Positions 18,354-27,403 of a stretch of 64,000 nucleotides of DNA are shown piece by piece (position 1 is the stretch's first letter; each line of letters opens with the position of its first letter). Both the position numbers and the translations under genes were made by a program. This stretch comes from an uncultured Bacteroidales bacterium. Its GTDB lineage: Bacteria; Bacteroidota; Bacteroidia; Bacteroidales; UBA932. A model generated the notes under the pieces. It was not told the DNA's origin. It did no database searches and saw only the letters and a list, made by a program, of their open reading frames with translations. The DNA is taken from the NCBI GenBank assembly GCA_934725575.1, contig CAKVCK010000006.1:62001-126000 (forward strand). The letters run 5' to 3'.

Positions 18354-20051
18354 ATGAAAAAGATCCACATACTGACAGCGGTTCTGACTCTTCTCGTGGC
18401 GGCTTCGTGCCATAGCCCTGAATATGTCGAGTCGACCGCGGAGCGTCAAAACCTTACCAGTTTCGAGGCGTTCTTCACATTCGGCCCCTTCATGGATCAG
18501 TCGATGTGCAAGCTGAACATCACGGACGAGAACGCCGATCGGTTCGTCATCCCTGTCCCTTGGTTTTTCCCTGAGACATCGGACAACGAGACATCACCTT
18601 ACATGACCAAGGTCAGGGTGCAGGCTGCCTTGCAGCCGAACTGTACCATCGAGCCGGCGCTGACCCTTCTGGATCTGACCAAGGACAACATGTTCAGGTT
18701 CACCAACGCCAAGGGTGAGAGCAGGAACATCTGCATCACCGGAGAGAGGGTGAAGTCCAAGGCTTGCGACATTCTTGTCTTCTCCTTGGATGACCCCGCC
18801 GTCTCCGGCATCGTGGACAAGAACAAGAAGACCGTCACCCTGGTGTCCGCCGAGGATCTGAGCGCCTGCACCGCATCCGCACAGGTTTCGGCGCATGCCA
18901 CCATCTCCCCTGATCCTTCGACTCCGCAGGACTACAACAAGGGTGTCAAGTTCAGGGTGACCGCCCACGATGGCCAGACCTTCTCTGAATATACCGTCAT
19001 CAAGACTGTTCCTGACAAGATCGACAAGGGCTTTGACAAGTCATCGCTTGAGGCGTTGTTCAACTTCGAGCCTGTAAGCATGGCCGGACTCCCGGCCTAC
19101 AACACGGCTGACATATTCCCGAGCCTTGCGGTGACGGGCGGAAAGCTTGTCTTCTGCTACGGCGACGGTTCCGCTCCTGTCTTCCTGAACGGCATCACCG
19201 GTGTCAAGGAAGGCGAGATCAATGCCGGCGGCGTCGCTCCGGCGGCTGTCACCAATGACGAGGCGGAGAACCTTATCCTCTGCAACCACGTTGACGGCGG
19301 CGGCGAGTTCAAGATTTGGAAGGCTACCTCTGTTAAGACCGCTCCGGAACTGTTCCATTCGTTCACCAACAGCACGGATCTTCCTATGGGGTATTCAATC
19401 AAGGTCATCGGCGACATTGACGGTGACGCTGTGATTGACATAACCCATGAGGGCATCGCGGGCGTGACATCCTCAAGCAAGGTGACGAGGGTCACTGTTG
19501 CCGGCGGATCCGTCGCCGATGTCTCGGTGCTCGATCTCGCGGGAGCCGGTCTCGCATGGGGCGGCGCTCCGGTGAACAACACCGACGCTGTGGCCGTGGC
19601 TCCTACGCGGAACGCCGGGATGTTCCTTTCTTACTACGATCCTAACGTCCTGCACTATGTCATGGCCGACGGCACGCTGAAGTCGTCGCTACCGTTCAAC
19701 AACGGATCATCGTGGGCTTTGAATGTCAATAACCTGGACAGTAAGCAGTTCAATCACGCCACCTACATGTCGCTCTTCGTGGTCAGCCACTTCCCTCACT
19801 GGGGATGCGGCCCGGCCCTCTACCTGTACGACATCTCGGATCCGGCGGCGCTGTCCGGCAATCTGAACGAGACCACGTCGATAGTCCTCGGCAAGTCTTC
19901 CGTTGACTGGTTCCAGAAGGCTGACGCCGGCTTTGCCGCCGGAGATGTCGTTCTGGCTCCGACCAAGGATGGATTCAAGATGTATCTGTACTACTACGAC
20001 CAGAATTCGGGAGTCCTCGGTGGCTATTCTGTGGATTGCATAAAGAAATAG
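18354..20051 (+). CDS. Surface lipoprotein of the first glycan locus (SusE/F position)
   Basis: From the ATG at 18354 (MKKIHILTAVLTLLVAASCH) the product has a lipoprotein signal with Cys near residue 19 and about 565 residues. The N-terminal 230 residues look like two small beta domains (SFEAFFTFGPFMDQSMCKLNI, KVRVQAALQPNCTIEP) of the DUF5018-like kind found in Bacteroides surface proteins. The rest contains repeated strands with GDGSAPVFLN, ADGTLKSSLPF and DQNSGVLGGY that look like a beta-propeller. No catalytic motif was recognised. The position after SusCD suggests glycan binding at the cell surface. Family assignment is tentative. Its start overlaps the end of the SusD reading frame region. 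Confidence 0.7.
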   Translation: MKKIHILTAVLTLLVAASCHSPEYVESTAERQNLTSFEAFFTFGPFMDQSMCKLNITDENADRFVIPVPWFFPETSDNETSPYMTKVRVQAALQPNCTIEPALTLLDLTKDNMFRFTNAKGESRNICITGERVKSKACDILVFSLDDPAVSGIVDKNKKTVTLVSAEDLSACTASAQVSAHATISPDPSTPQDYNKGVKFRVTAHDGQTFSEYTVIKTVPDKIDKGFDKSSLEALFNFEPVSMAGLPAYNTADIFPSLAVTGGKLVFCYGDGSAPVFLNGITGVKEGEINAGGVAPAAVTNDEAENLILCNHVDGGGEFKIWKATSVKTAPELFHSFTNSTDLPMGYSIKVIGDIDGDAVIDITHEGIAGVTSSSKVTRVTVAGGSVADVSVLDLAGAGLAWGGAPVNNTDAVAVAPTRNAGMFLSYYDPNVLHYVMADGTLKSSLPFNNGSSWALNVNNLDSKQFNHATYMSLFVVSHFPHWGCGPALYLYDISDPAALSGNLNETTSIVLGKSSVDWFQKADAGFAAGDVVLAPTKDGFKMYLYYYDQNSGVLGGYSVDCIKK

Positions 20052-20055
20052 TCAG

Positions 20056-21450
20056 ATGAACCCTTTGAGGATATATTCCCTGATCGTTCTTGCCGCCATG
20101 ACGATCATGTCCTGCGGAGGTTCCAAGGATAACCCTTGGAACCCCGACTGGGACAAACCGAAACCGGAGCCCGAGAAACCTGCGGAAGAGACAGGCAAGC
20201 CGAGGTACGTGTGGATTGACGCGGCGGCCAATTTCTGTGACTACGAGAACGACAAGGACAGGATAGCCGCGGATTTGAAGCGCATCAAGGACGTTGGTTT
20301 CACGGACATCATTGTCGATGTAAGGCCGACAAGCGGCGACGTGCTGTTCAAGTCCTCTGTCGCCAGTCCGCTGAAGAAGGTAGATGTCTGGAAGGGAAGC
20401 AGTTATGTGTGGGTTTCCAGAACCGGCACATACGACTACCTCCAGACCTTCATCGACGAGGCCCGCAAGGTGGGTCTCAAGGTGAACGCCAGCATCAACA
20501 CCTTCGTGGGCGGCTACCTTTGCCCTTATGGCCTTGGAAGCGACGGAATGCTTTTCCGCGAGTCGGGAAGGAAGTCCTGGGCCTCGGTCATCAACGCGAA
20601 AGACGGCCTTGTCAGCGTCATGGATCTGACCGGCTCCGAAGACTACGGAGCCAGATTCCTCAATCCTGCCAACGAGCAGGTGCGGAACTATGTGCTTCAG
20701 ATCATCAAGGATCTGGCTGCATACGATCTTGATGGCATCATCCTGGACCGCTGCCGTTACGATGACTATGGCCTGCAGAGTGATTTCTCGGATGTCTCGA
20801 AGAGAAAGTTCGAGGAATATTCAGGCATCACCTGCTCTTCATGGCCTGGTGATGTGATGGCTCCCGGCACGACGGCGCTTGGGTCGAAGGCTGGCGAGAC
20901 TGTGAAGAAGTGGCTGGAGTTCCGCGCGAGCGTCATCCACGACTTCGTCGCCGAGGCTTCCGACGCTGTCCACCGGATCAACAAGGACATCCGCTTCGGC
21001 GTGTATGTCGGGGCCTGGTACTCGACTTACTACACATCCGGCGTGAACTGGGCAAGCCCTAAGTACGATCCTAAGGCGGACGGCTATTCCTGGGCATCGG
21101 CGAACTACAAGAACTGTGGCTACGCCGACCACTGCGACTTCATGTTTCTCGGAGCCTATGCCGGTGCCGACAGCATCTGGGGCAGCGGTGAGTGGACGAT
21201 GCAGGGGTTCTGCAAGCAGGGCAGGTCTCTCTTGAAGGGGGATGTCAAGTTCTGCGGCGGACCGGACATCGGCAACTCCCCGGGGTGGACGAACGGCGGT
21301 CAGGCTTCCAAGATCCCGGATTCGATCAAGGCCTGCATCAACGAGGGCGATGGCTTTTTTGTGTTCGACCTCTGTCACATCAAGATGTACGACTACTGGG
21401 ATGCCTTCAAAAAGGGATTCGATGACTATCTGAAAACTGTGAAAAAATAA
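20056..21450 (+). CDS. GHL10-like (DUF187) putative glycoside hydrolase, lipoprotein
   Basis: A lipoprotein signal (IYSLIVLAAMTIMSC, Cys near residue 20) is followed by a Pro/Glu-rich linker. A TIM barrel of the glycosyl-hydrolase-like 10 family comes next: PRYVWIDAAANFCDYENDK, GFTDIIVDVRPTSGDVLF, GLKVNASINTFVGG, NPANEQVRNYVLQIIKDLA, and YDLDGIILDRCRYDDYG. The Asp-rich strand end (LDRCRYDDY) and the later CDFMFLGAYA would line the active site. Substrate is unknown. It is 5 bases after the preceding lipoprotein gene and probably acts on the outer surface on the glycan taken up by the SusCD pair. It is the only clear hydrolase-type barrel on the plus arm. Confidence 0.82.
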   Translation: MNPLRIYSLIVLAAMTIMSCGGSKDNPWNPDWDKPKPEPEKPAEETGKPRYVWIDAAANFCDYENDKDRIAADLKRIKDVGFTDIIVDVRPTSGDVLFKSSVASPLKKVDVWKGSSYVWVSRTGTYDYLQTFIDEARKVGLKVNASINTFVGGYLCPYGLGSDGMLFRESGRKSWASVINAKDGLVSVMDLTGSEDYGARFLNPANEQVRNYVLQIIKDLAAYDLDGIILDRCRYDDYGLQSDFSDVSKRKFEEYSGITCSSWPGDVMAPGTTALGSKAGETVKKWLEFRASVIHDFVAEASDAVHRINKDIRFGVYVGAWYSTYYTSGVNWASPKYDPKADGYSWASANYKNCGYADHCDFMFLGAYAGADSIWGSGEWTMQGFCKQGRSLLKGDVKFCGGPDIGNSPGWTNGGQASKIPDSIKACINEGDGFFVFDLCHIKMYDYWDAFKKGFDDYLKTVKK

Positions 21451-21464
21451 CAAAAACGCTAAAA

Positions 21465-23333
21465 ATGAAAAGAATATCCATAATAATGCTGGCAGCGGCG
21501 ATGGCTCTGTCCTTAGCCGCCTGCAAAGATGATTCGAACGACTCCGGGACCATCACCATTTCCGGGGAGGCCATGAATCCGGTGTTCACGTCTGCCGGAG
21601 GCACCTACACGGTTGAGTTCACTGCTGACAATGAATGGAGGGTGGCGGTTCCTAACACGAACCACTATACCTGGAGTTCGGTGACTCCGACCAGCGGCGG
21701 AGCCGGCAAGAATCAGGTGACAGTGACTGCCCTGAGGAACCCCGGCCACGACGGAAGGGAATATTCGTTCGACCTGCGCTGCGGACTGGATTCCAAGACT
21801 ATCAAAGTGACTCAGAAACAGCTGAACTCCATAACCGTCACGCCGGGATCATTCGACATTCCTAAGGAGGGAGGCTCCATCGACATCAAGGTCGTGTCCA
21901 ACATCGACTTCGACTACAAGATCGCCGACGAAGCCAAGGAATGGATCTCCGCTGTCACGACCAAGGGTCTTGTTGAGAACACGGTGACTTTTGCCGTGGC
22001 CTCAAACGAGATCTACAACAAGTTCGAGGCTCGTCAGGGAGTGATAACCTTCACCAGCAGCGAAGGGTCGGAAGACATCGTTGTCAACCAGGCCCCTAAC
22101 GAAAGATTCTTCAATGTCTCTCCTGAGAGCCTGGTTGCCGAGAAGAACGGGGGCGAGGTGACCCTAAAGGTCGAGGCCAACTTCCCTTATGAGGTCGAGG
22201 ATCCTGATTCTGAATGGATCACAAGAGTCTCCGGGAAGGATGGTTCCTTTACTTATAAGGTTGAGGCCAATCCTGATTTCGGCTCCAGGGCCGGCGTCAT
22301 CAATGTGACCACTGAGCTGGAGGATTACTCCGCGGCTGTCGAACTTAAGCAGAAGGGAACGGCTGATGTCAGTGTGCTTTGGCAGAAGAGGTATTCGGCT
22401 GACCTTGGCGCGATCGCCGTGGCCGGAGGACCTCTCAGGCTTGCCGTGAAGGATGACATCCTGCTTGTCGGCAATGGCGGGAACAAACTCTACGCCCTGA
22501 ACCGCCAGACCGGTGAATATCTGAAGGAAATAGCTGTCCCTGAAGGTCTTTCCGTCCACTCGCTTGTGAATGATGATGCCGGCAACGTCCTTGCCGCCGC
22601 GTTGACACCATACGGCGGCACGCTCCGGATCTACTCGTTCAAGTCATTGGAATCCGCTCCTGAAATGCTTCTGGAATACACCCACAACGCTATCTGGAGC
22701 TCTTCGATGGGCAACATCAGGGTGCGTGGAGACGTGACCCGGAAGGCAGTCGTCACCGCTTTCGTCGATGTGAGCCAGTACTGGGTAGGATGGCAGATTA
22801 CTGACGGAAAGGTCGGTGATGCGGTCTTCGGATCGATCGCTCCAGCCGCCAACCAGGTCTGGAATCCTTACGGAGCGTGCGTCGCGCCGGTTTCTGACGA
22901 CCTGAATGACGGACTACTGTTCATTGGCTACTCCGCCGACGCCAACGGCAACTACGACCTGAACTGGTGCAAGGAAGTGGCGAAGAGCGAGTGGCAGTCC
23001 GTGTTCCATACCACCAGCGGCGGCAACGAGAACTACAACTGCATCTCCGTGGCCACTCTTAACGGGATCCGTTTCTGCGCCGTCGAACGTGGAGCCCACT
23101 TCTCATATGGATCCTGCCCTGAGGTCTATCTGCTTGACATTACAAATCTTGGTTCCGTGAAAGAGGCTTACTATGCTGAAAGAGCGACCGTTGTCGGTGA
23201 AGGCACCTTCACGGGTGCCGGAGCATGCGGGGATGTCCTTCTCCAGACCTCGGCCGACGGTAAGTCCATGGACATGTTTGTCACGGACGGCAACTATGAC
23301 TGCATCACCTGCATAAGGTTCACCGCACAATAA
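21465..23333 (+). CDS. BACON-domain lipoprotein with C-terminal propeller-like domain
   Basis: The 622-residue protein has a lipoprotein signal (LAAAMALSLAAC, Cys near residue 20). Three tandem BACON-type beta domains span about residues 30-300, each ending in a strand of the IKVTQKQL / IVVNQAPN / VELKQKGT type. BACON domains are thought to bind carbohydrate or mucin. The C-terminal half (YSADLGAIAVAGGPLRLAVKD onward) holds repeated short strands like a seven-bladed propeller and resembles the end of the lipoprotein at 18354. No catalytic residues were recognised. It lies 14 bases after the GHL10-like gene in the same operon. Confidence 0.85.
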   Translation: MKRISIIMLAAAMALSLAACKDDSNDSGTITISGEAMNPVFTSAGGTYTVEFTADNEWRVAVPNTNHYTWSSVTPTSGGAGKNQVTVTALRNPGHDGREYSFDLRCGLDSKTIKVTQKQLNSITVTPGSFDIPKEGGSIDIKVVSNIDFDYKIADEAKEWISAVTTKGLVENTVTFAVASNEIYNKFEARQGVITFTSSEGSEDIVVNQAPNERFFNVSPESLVAEKNGGEVTLKVEANFPYEVEDPDSEWITRVSGKDGSFTYKVEANPDFGSRAGVINVTTELEDYSAAVELKQKGTADVSVLWQKRYSADLGAIAVAGGPLRLAVKDDILLVGNGGNKLYALNRQTGEYLKEIAVPEGLSVHSLVNDDAGNVLAAALTPYGGTLRIYSFKSLESAPEMLLEYTHNAIWSSSMGNIRVRGDVTRKAVVTAFVDVSQYWVGWQITDGKVGDAVFGSIAPAANQVWNPYGACVAPVSDDLNDGLLFIGYSADANGNYDLNWCKEVAKSEWQSVFHTTSGGNENYNCISVATLNGIRFCAVERGAHFSYGSCPEVYLLDITNLGSVKEAYYAERATVVGEGTFTGAGACGDVLLQTSADGKSMDMFVTDGNYDCITCIRFTAQ

Positions 23334-24547
23334 TGTTATCTATGAATATAAAAAATGTTGATTTCGGCGCGATGGCGTCGCGCTATAAGGAGGAACTCCT
23401 CGGGAATGTCCTGCCTTTCTGGCTGGAACATTCCCAGGACACGAAATTCGGAGGTTACTACACTTGCCTGAACCGTGACGGAAGTGTCTACGACAAGGAC
23501 AAGTTCATCTGGCTTCAGGGACGTGAGGTCTGGATGTTCGCGATGCTGTACAACAAGCTCGCGAAGAACGAGGAATGGCTGAAGTGTGCCGAGCAGGGCG
23601 CCCGTTTTCTCATGAAATACGGCCACACTCCCGACTATGACTTCTACTTCTCCCTGACAAGGGAGGGAAAGCCGGTCATCCAGCCCTACAACATATTCTC
23701 CAACACATTCGCCTGTATGGGATTCGCCCAGTTGGCCGAGGCGACAGGCGATGAGGAATATGCCCGTTACGCCAAGGAGACTTTCCGCCGGATTCTGGAA
23801 CGCCGTTCCAATCCAAAGGGAATCTGGTCGAAGGCTGTGCCGGGAACAAGGCCGCTGAAGGATTTCGCCCTTCCGATGATCATCTGTAACATGGCTTTGG
23901 AGGTCGAGAGGATCATCAACGACCCCGAGATGATGGACCGCCTGATTGACGAATGTCTGCACGAGGTTCTGGATGTGTTCTACCAGCCGGATCTTGGAGT
24001 GATGGTGGAGAACGTCTCTGCCGTTGACAATTCCCTCATCGACTGTTTCGAGGGCCGCAAGGTGAACCCTGGACATGATCTGGAAGCGATGTGGTTCCTT
24101 ATGAACCTCGGAATCCGCCGCAAGGACAAGGCCTTGATCGACAAGGCTGTGGAGATCTCCCTCCGCGTGATCGACTACGGTTGGGACAAGGAATATGGCG
24201 GGATCTTCTATTTCATGGACCGCAAGGGCTATCCGACCCAGGAACTTGAGTGGGACCAGAAACTCTGGTGGGTACACATAGAGTCCGCGATCGCGATGCT
24301 GAAAGGCTACCGCCTCACGGGCAACGAGAAGTGTCTGGAGTGGTTCCTCAGGCTGGATGACTACCTTTGGACCCGTTTCAAGGACAAGGAGTATCCCGAG
24401 TGGTTCGGCTACCTGAACCGCCGTGGGGAAGTCCTGCTACCGCTCAAGGGCGGAAAGTGGAAAGGATGCTTCCATGTTCCGAGAGGTCTTTATCAGATAG
24501 GCTCCATGCTGGAGGACATCTCTAAGGGGAAGGAGGCCTGCATCTGA
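23333..24547 (+). CDS. AGE family epimerase/isomerase
   Basis: The 404-residue, signal-less protein reads as an (alpha/alpha)6 barrel of the N-acylglucosamine 2-epimerase family: FWLEHSQDTKFGGYYTCLNRDG at the start, WLQGREVWMFAMLYNKL, NPGHDLEAMWFLMNLG and WWVHIESAIAMLKGYRLTG, with the conserved Arg and two His of the active site. Members interconvert GlcNAc/ManNAc, or epimerise or isomerise other sugars and disaccharides. The start overlaps the stop of the BACON gene by one base; an ATG at 23342 is an alternative. It is the cytoplasmic step of this locus and would act on the sugar brought in by the porter at 10748. Confidence 0.9.
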   Translation: MLSMNIKNVDFGAMASRYKEELLGNVLPFWLEHSQDTKFGGYYTCLNRDGSVYDKDKFIWLQGREVWMFAMLYNKLAKNEEWLKCAEQGARFLMKYGHTPDYDFYFSLTREGKPVIQPYNIFSNTFACMGFAQLAEATGDEEYARYAKETFRRILERRSNPKGIWSKAVPGTRPLKDFALPMIICNMALEVERIINDPEMMDRLIDECLHEVLDVFYQPDLGVMVENVSAVDNSLIDCFEGRKVNPGHDLEAMWFLMNLGIRRKDKALIDKAVEISLRVIDYGWDKEYGGIFYFMDRKGYPTQELEWDQKLWWVHIESAIAMLKGYRLTGNEKCLEWFLRLDDYLWTRFKDKEYPEWFGYLNRRGEVLLPLKGGKWKGCFHVPRGLYQIGSMLEDISKGKEACI

Positions 24548-26250
24548 TGCGCGGACAGCCTTATCCAATTGGTCTGTTGATGTTTATGATCGCTTCGGTT
24601 CTGCTGCACTCGTGCGGCGGAACTGAAGCTTATTATGACGTGGTGGTTGTCGGTGGCGGTGCCGGCGGAACGTCGGCGGGCATACAATCGGCCCGTTCAG
24701 GGGCATCAGTGCTGATTGTCGAGGAAACTCCCTGGCTTGGTGGCATGCTCACATCCGCGGGAGTCTCGGCGTTTGACGGTAACTATCGTCTCCGCGGTGG
24801 CCTGTTCGGCGAGTTCTGCGACTCTCTGGCCGGACGCTACGGGGGCTATGAGGCCTTGAAGACCGGATGGGTAAGCAACATCCTCTTCGAACCGAAAGTC
24901 GGTGCGGAGATATTCATGAATATGGCAGGGCCGCTTGACGGACTTTCCCTTGCTATGGAGACGGGTTGCGTCCGGGCTGAGAAACTGGACGAAGGCTGGC
25001 GGCTTATGTTGGACGGACCGGATGGTCGTCGCTGCGTCAGGGCGGGGATTCTGATTGACGGAACCGAACTTGGTGGCATCGCGGCAATGTGTGGAGTGCC
25101 TTGCAACAGTTCTCCTGTTGACACGATAGCAGCGGTACAGGACTTGACCTACGTCATCACGGCACAGGATTTCGGCGCCGGTTCCGACAAGACGATCCCT
25201 TGTCCGGAAGGCTATGACGCTAAACTGTACGAGGATTGCCTGTCAAGAGGCCATTCCGTGGACATGATGCTTTCCTACGGGCGGCTGCCGGGCGGAAAGA
25301 TCATGCTGAATTGGCCGATCGCGGGCAATGACTGCTATGTCAAGGATGTCACCCGTATGCCTCCGTCCGACCGCGCCGTGGCGGTTGACAGCGCCAAAAG
25401 GGTGGCGCTCGGCTATCTCTATTATATTCAGAAAGAATTGGGGTTAAGGAATATAGGCATTGCGGAGGACGAGTATCCGACCGATGACGGTCTGCCGATG
25501 ATTCCGTACTACAGGGACTCAAGACGGATCGAGGGGGAGGTGACGTTCTCCTTGGCGGACATTGACCGGCCATATTCAAACACCCTTTACCGCACGGCCA
25601 TCGCGGTGGGGGACTATCCTGTTGACCATCATCACTATCGCAATCCGGATTGGAGGGCTCTTCCTCAGCTGGAGTTCCATCCTGTCCCGTCCTTCTCGGT
25701 TCCTTTCGGGGTCATGGTTCCGAAGGAGGCCGAGGATATTCTTGTGATAGAGAAGGCGGTGTCCGTGACCTGCGTCGCGAATGGAGCCACCAGACTCCAG
25801 CCGGTCGTGATGGAAATCGGCCAGGCCGCCGGCATCGCCGCCGCGGTGGCCGCGCGGAGGGCAGGTGGGGCGCAGCCGTGTCTCAGGGAAGTCTCTGTGC
25901 GAGAGGTGCAGGAGGGGATCCTTGCCGCCGGCGGGTATTTGATGCCTTATCTGGACATCACTCCGGACGATCCACGTTTCGCTGCGGTCCAGAGGATCGG
26001 CGCCACCGGAATCATGAGGGGGGACGGCCGCTCTGTCGGCTGGTCCAACGAGACCTGGTTCAGGATAGATGATCCGGTGAGGGAGGATGAGATATTCCTG
26101 GATGACTATTACCCTGGAAAATCCCTTTCCGATCTGGGTCTTCCTTCGTTGGATTCGCTCACCCGCGGCGACTTCGCCGTCATCATCGACAGCCTCCTTC
26201 ACCCTTTCGAGTCCCGTCAGGTCACGCTCACCGGCGCTTTGGCCGAATGA
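24547..26250 (+). CDS. FAD-dependent oxidoreductase (PF12831-like), exported
   Basis: An N-terminal hydrophobic signal with a lipoprotein-like LLHSC (Cys near residue 23) precedes a Rossmann FAD-binding site: YYDVVVVGGGAGGTSAGIQS (GxGxxG at about residues 36-41) and VLIVEE. Next comes the WLGGMLTSAGVSAFDGNY block typical of the FAD_oxidored family in Bacteroidetes glycan loci. The C-terminus has the usual second FAD-contact segment (ATRLQPVVMEIGQAAGIAAAVA). The substrate is unknown; relatives are annotated as sugar or xanthan-related oxidoreductases without firm evidence. It overlaps the epimerase stop by one base and ends the plus-strand operon. Confidence 0.85.
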   Translation: MRGQPYPIGLLMFMIASVLLHSCGGTEAYYDVVVVGGGAGGTSAGIQSARSGASVLIVEETPWLGGMLTSAGVSAFDGNYRLRGGLFGEFCDSLAGRYGGYEALKTGWVSNILFEPKVGAEIFMNMAGPLDGLSLAMETGCVRAEKLDEGWRLMLDGPDGRRCVRAGILIDGTELGGIAAMCGVPCNSSPVDTIAAVQDLTYVITAQDFGAGSDKTIPCPEGYDAKLYEDCLSRGHSVDMMLSYGRLPGGKIMLNWPIAGNDCYVKDVTRMPPSDRAVAVDSAKRVALGYLYYIQKELGLRNIGIAEDEYPTDDGLPMIPYYRDSRRIEGEVTFSLADIDRPYSNTLYRTAIAVGDYPVDHHHYRNPDWRALPQLEFHPVPSFSVPFGVMVPKEAEDILVIEKAVSVTCVANGATRLQPVVMEIGQAAGIAAAVAARRAGGAQPCLREVSVREVQEGILAAGGYLMPYLDITPDDPRFAAVQRIGATGIMRGDGRSVGWSNETWFRIDDPVREDEIFLDDYYPGKSLSDLGLPSLDSLTRGDFAVIIDSLLHPFESRQVTLTGALAE

Positions 26251-26354
26251 TGCTTTCGCGTCCGGTGCAAACTTCCTGCCCGGCTTTGACAAAAACACCA
26301 ATCAAAGGCTTACCTGCAGAGTTCCGTGGGATCCAATGAATCACCTTCATGTGA

Positions 26355-26386
26355 TTTGATAATTTCTATAAAATTATATACTTTTG
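26355..26386 (+). promoter_or_regulatory. Promoter of the AbiE-like pair
   Basis: TTTG (26355-26358), a 20-base gap and TACTTTTG (26379-26386) match the Bacteroidetes consensus in sequence and spacing. The ATG follows 23 bases later. Confidence 0.75.
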
Positions 26387-26408
26387 TGAACTGAAAGTAA
26401 TACGTAAG

Positions 26409-26984
26409 ATGACTATGGGTTTACGAAATCAGCTCCTTTTAGACCTTTACAAGGACAAAGCAAGTGTTTTCACTATGCAGGGAATCGCCATGGCTTATGG
26501 GCAGGGACTTGAGCGGAATACTATTAAGAACAGGATGATCAACTATGTTAAAAAAGGCGAGATCATCAATCCGAGGAAAGGAATCTATGCCAAGCCGGGT
26601 TATGACGAGAAGGAACTTGCCTGTTTGCTCTATACGCCATCCTATATATCTTTGGAATATGTGCTGCAGAGGGCTGGAATTATCTTCCAGTACAGCGACG
26701 AAATTACTTCGGTGGGTAATTTGAGCCGGAGCGTTGAAATTGATGGAAAAGTGTATCGGTATCGTAAAATCAAGGGTGAAATCCTGATTGACACAGCCGG
26801 CGTCATCCGCGAAGGGAATGTGAACATCGCTTCTCAGGAAAGAGCCTTCTTGGACACTTTGTACCTGAACAGCAATTACTATTTCGACAATCCCATTTCC
26901 CTGGACAAACAGAAGGTGCTTTCGCTCCTTCCCATATACAATAGCAAAACTCTCGAACAACGTGTCACAAAAATTCTTGGATAG
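26409..26984 (+). CDS. AbiEi-type antitoxin (type IV TA)
   Basis: The 191-residue product has an N-terminal winged helix (FTMQGIAMAYGQGLERNTIKNRMINYVKKGEIINPRKGIYAKPGY), the hallmark of AbiEi family antitoxin and regulator proteins. The AbiEi-like C-terminal region follows (SPSYISLEYVL-type block, SQERAFLDTLYL). Such antitoxins repress their own operon and counter a nucleotidyltransferase toxin. The partner, directly downstream with a 2-base gap, is internally deleted. The start at 26409 or 26415 fits the promoter 23 bases upstream. Confidence 0.85.
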   Translation: MTMGLRNQLLLDLYKDKASVFTMQGIAMAYGQGLERNTIKNRMINYVKKGEIINPRKGIYAKPGYDEKELACLLYTPSYISLEYVLQRAGIIFQYSDEITSVGNLSRSVEIDGKVYRYRKIKGEILIDTAGVIREGNVNIASQERAFLDTLYLNSNYYFDNPISLDKQKVLSLLPIYNSKTLEQRVTKILG

Positions 26985-26986
26985 GA

Positions 26987-27265
26987 ATGGATACGAACAG
27001 ACATAAATTCTTCATGCTGCAGTTGCTTAAGGACATATTCTCTGACGCACTGCTTTCCTCTGTAATGGCATTCAAAGGCGGCACTGCCACCATGTTTTTC
27101 TACAATCTGCCGCGATTCTCGACAAATCTGGATAAGTGTATTGAGAGTGTCCAGAGTGTCTCGGAAAAGAGTTTGATCAGCGACAGTGTGAACGCTTCTG
27201 AAGCAGGCGAAATTTTTGCGGCCACCAACCACACGGATGACGTATTTACGTTCATTGGCATATAA
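26987..27265 (+). pseudogene. AbiEii-type nucleotidyltransferase toxin, internally deleted remnant
   Basis: The 92-residue frame begins MDTNRHKFFMLQLLKDIFSD and AFKGGTATMFFYNLPRFSTNLD, the normal start of AbiEii/AbiGii nucleotidyltransferases (full length about 215 residues). At about residue 46 it jumps to KCIESVQSVSEKSLI, which resembles the C-terminal region of the same family as I remember it. The middle, including the rest of the catalytic Asp-rich region, is missing. The junction keeps the frame, but the tail then degrades. The product should be inactive. The antitoxin upstream appears intact. Confidence 0.7.
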
Positions 27266-27349
27266 AGCCAAAAACGCCAAAAAAACGAAGGAATAGGAAT
27301 CTTGGATGTTTCGCGAATAAAATCCGAATATAATCCGCAGCACAATTTC

Positions 27350-27380
27350 TTGCCGCATTGGAAAAATTGGATTAATTTTG
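27350..27380 (+). promoter_or_regulatory. Promoter of guaA
   Basis: TTG (27350-27352), a 20-base gap and TAATTTTG (27373-27380) match the -33/-7 consensus. The guaA ATG is 24 bases downstream. Confidence 0.7.
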
Positions 27381-27403
27381 AAGCCTAAATTCCCCGTCCG
27401 TCT

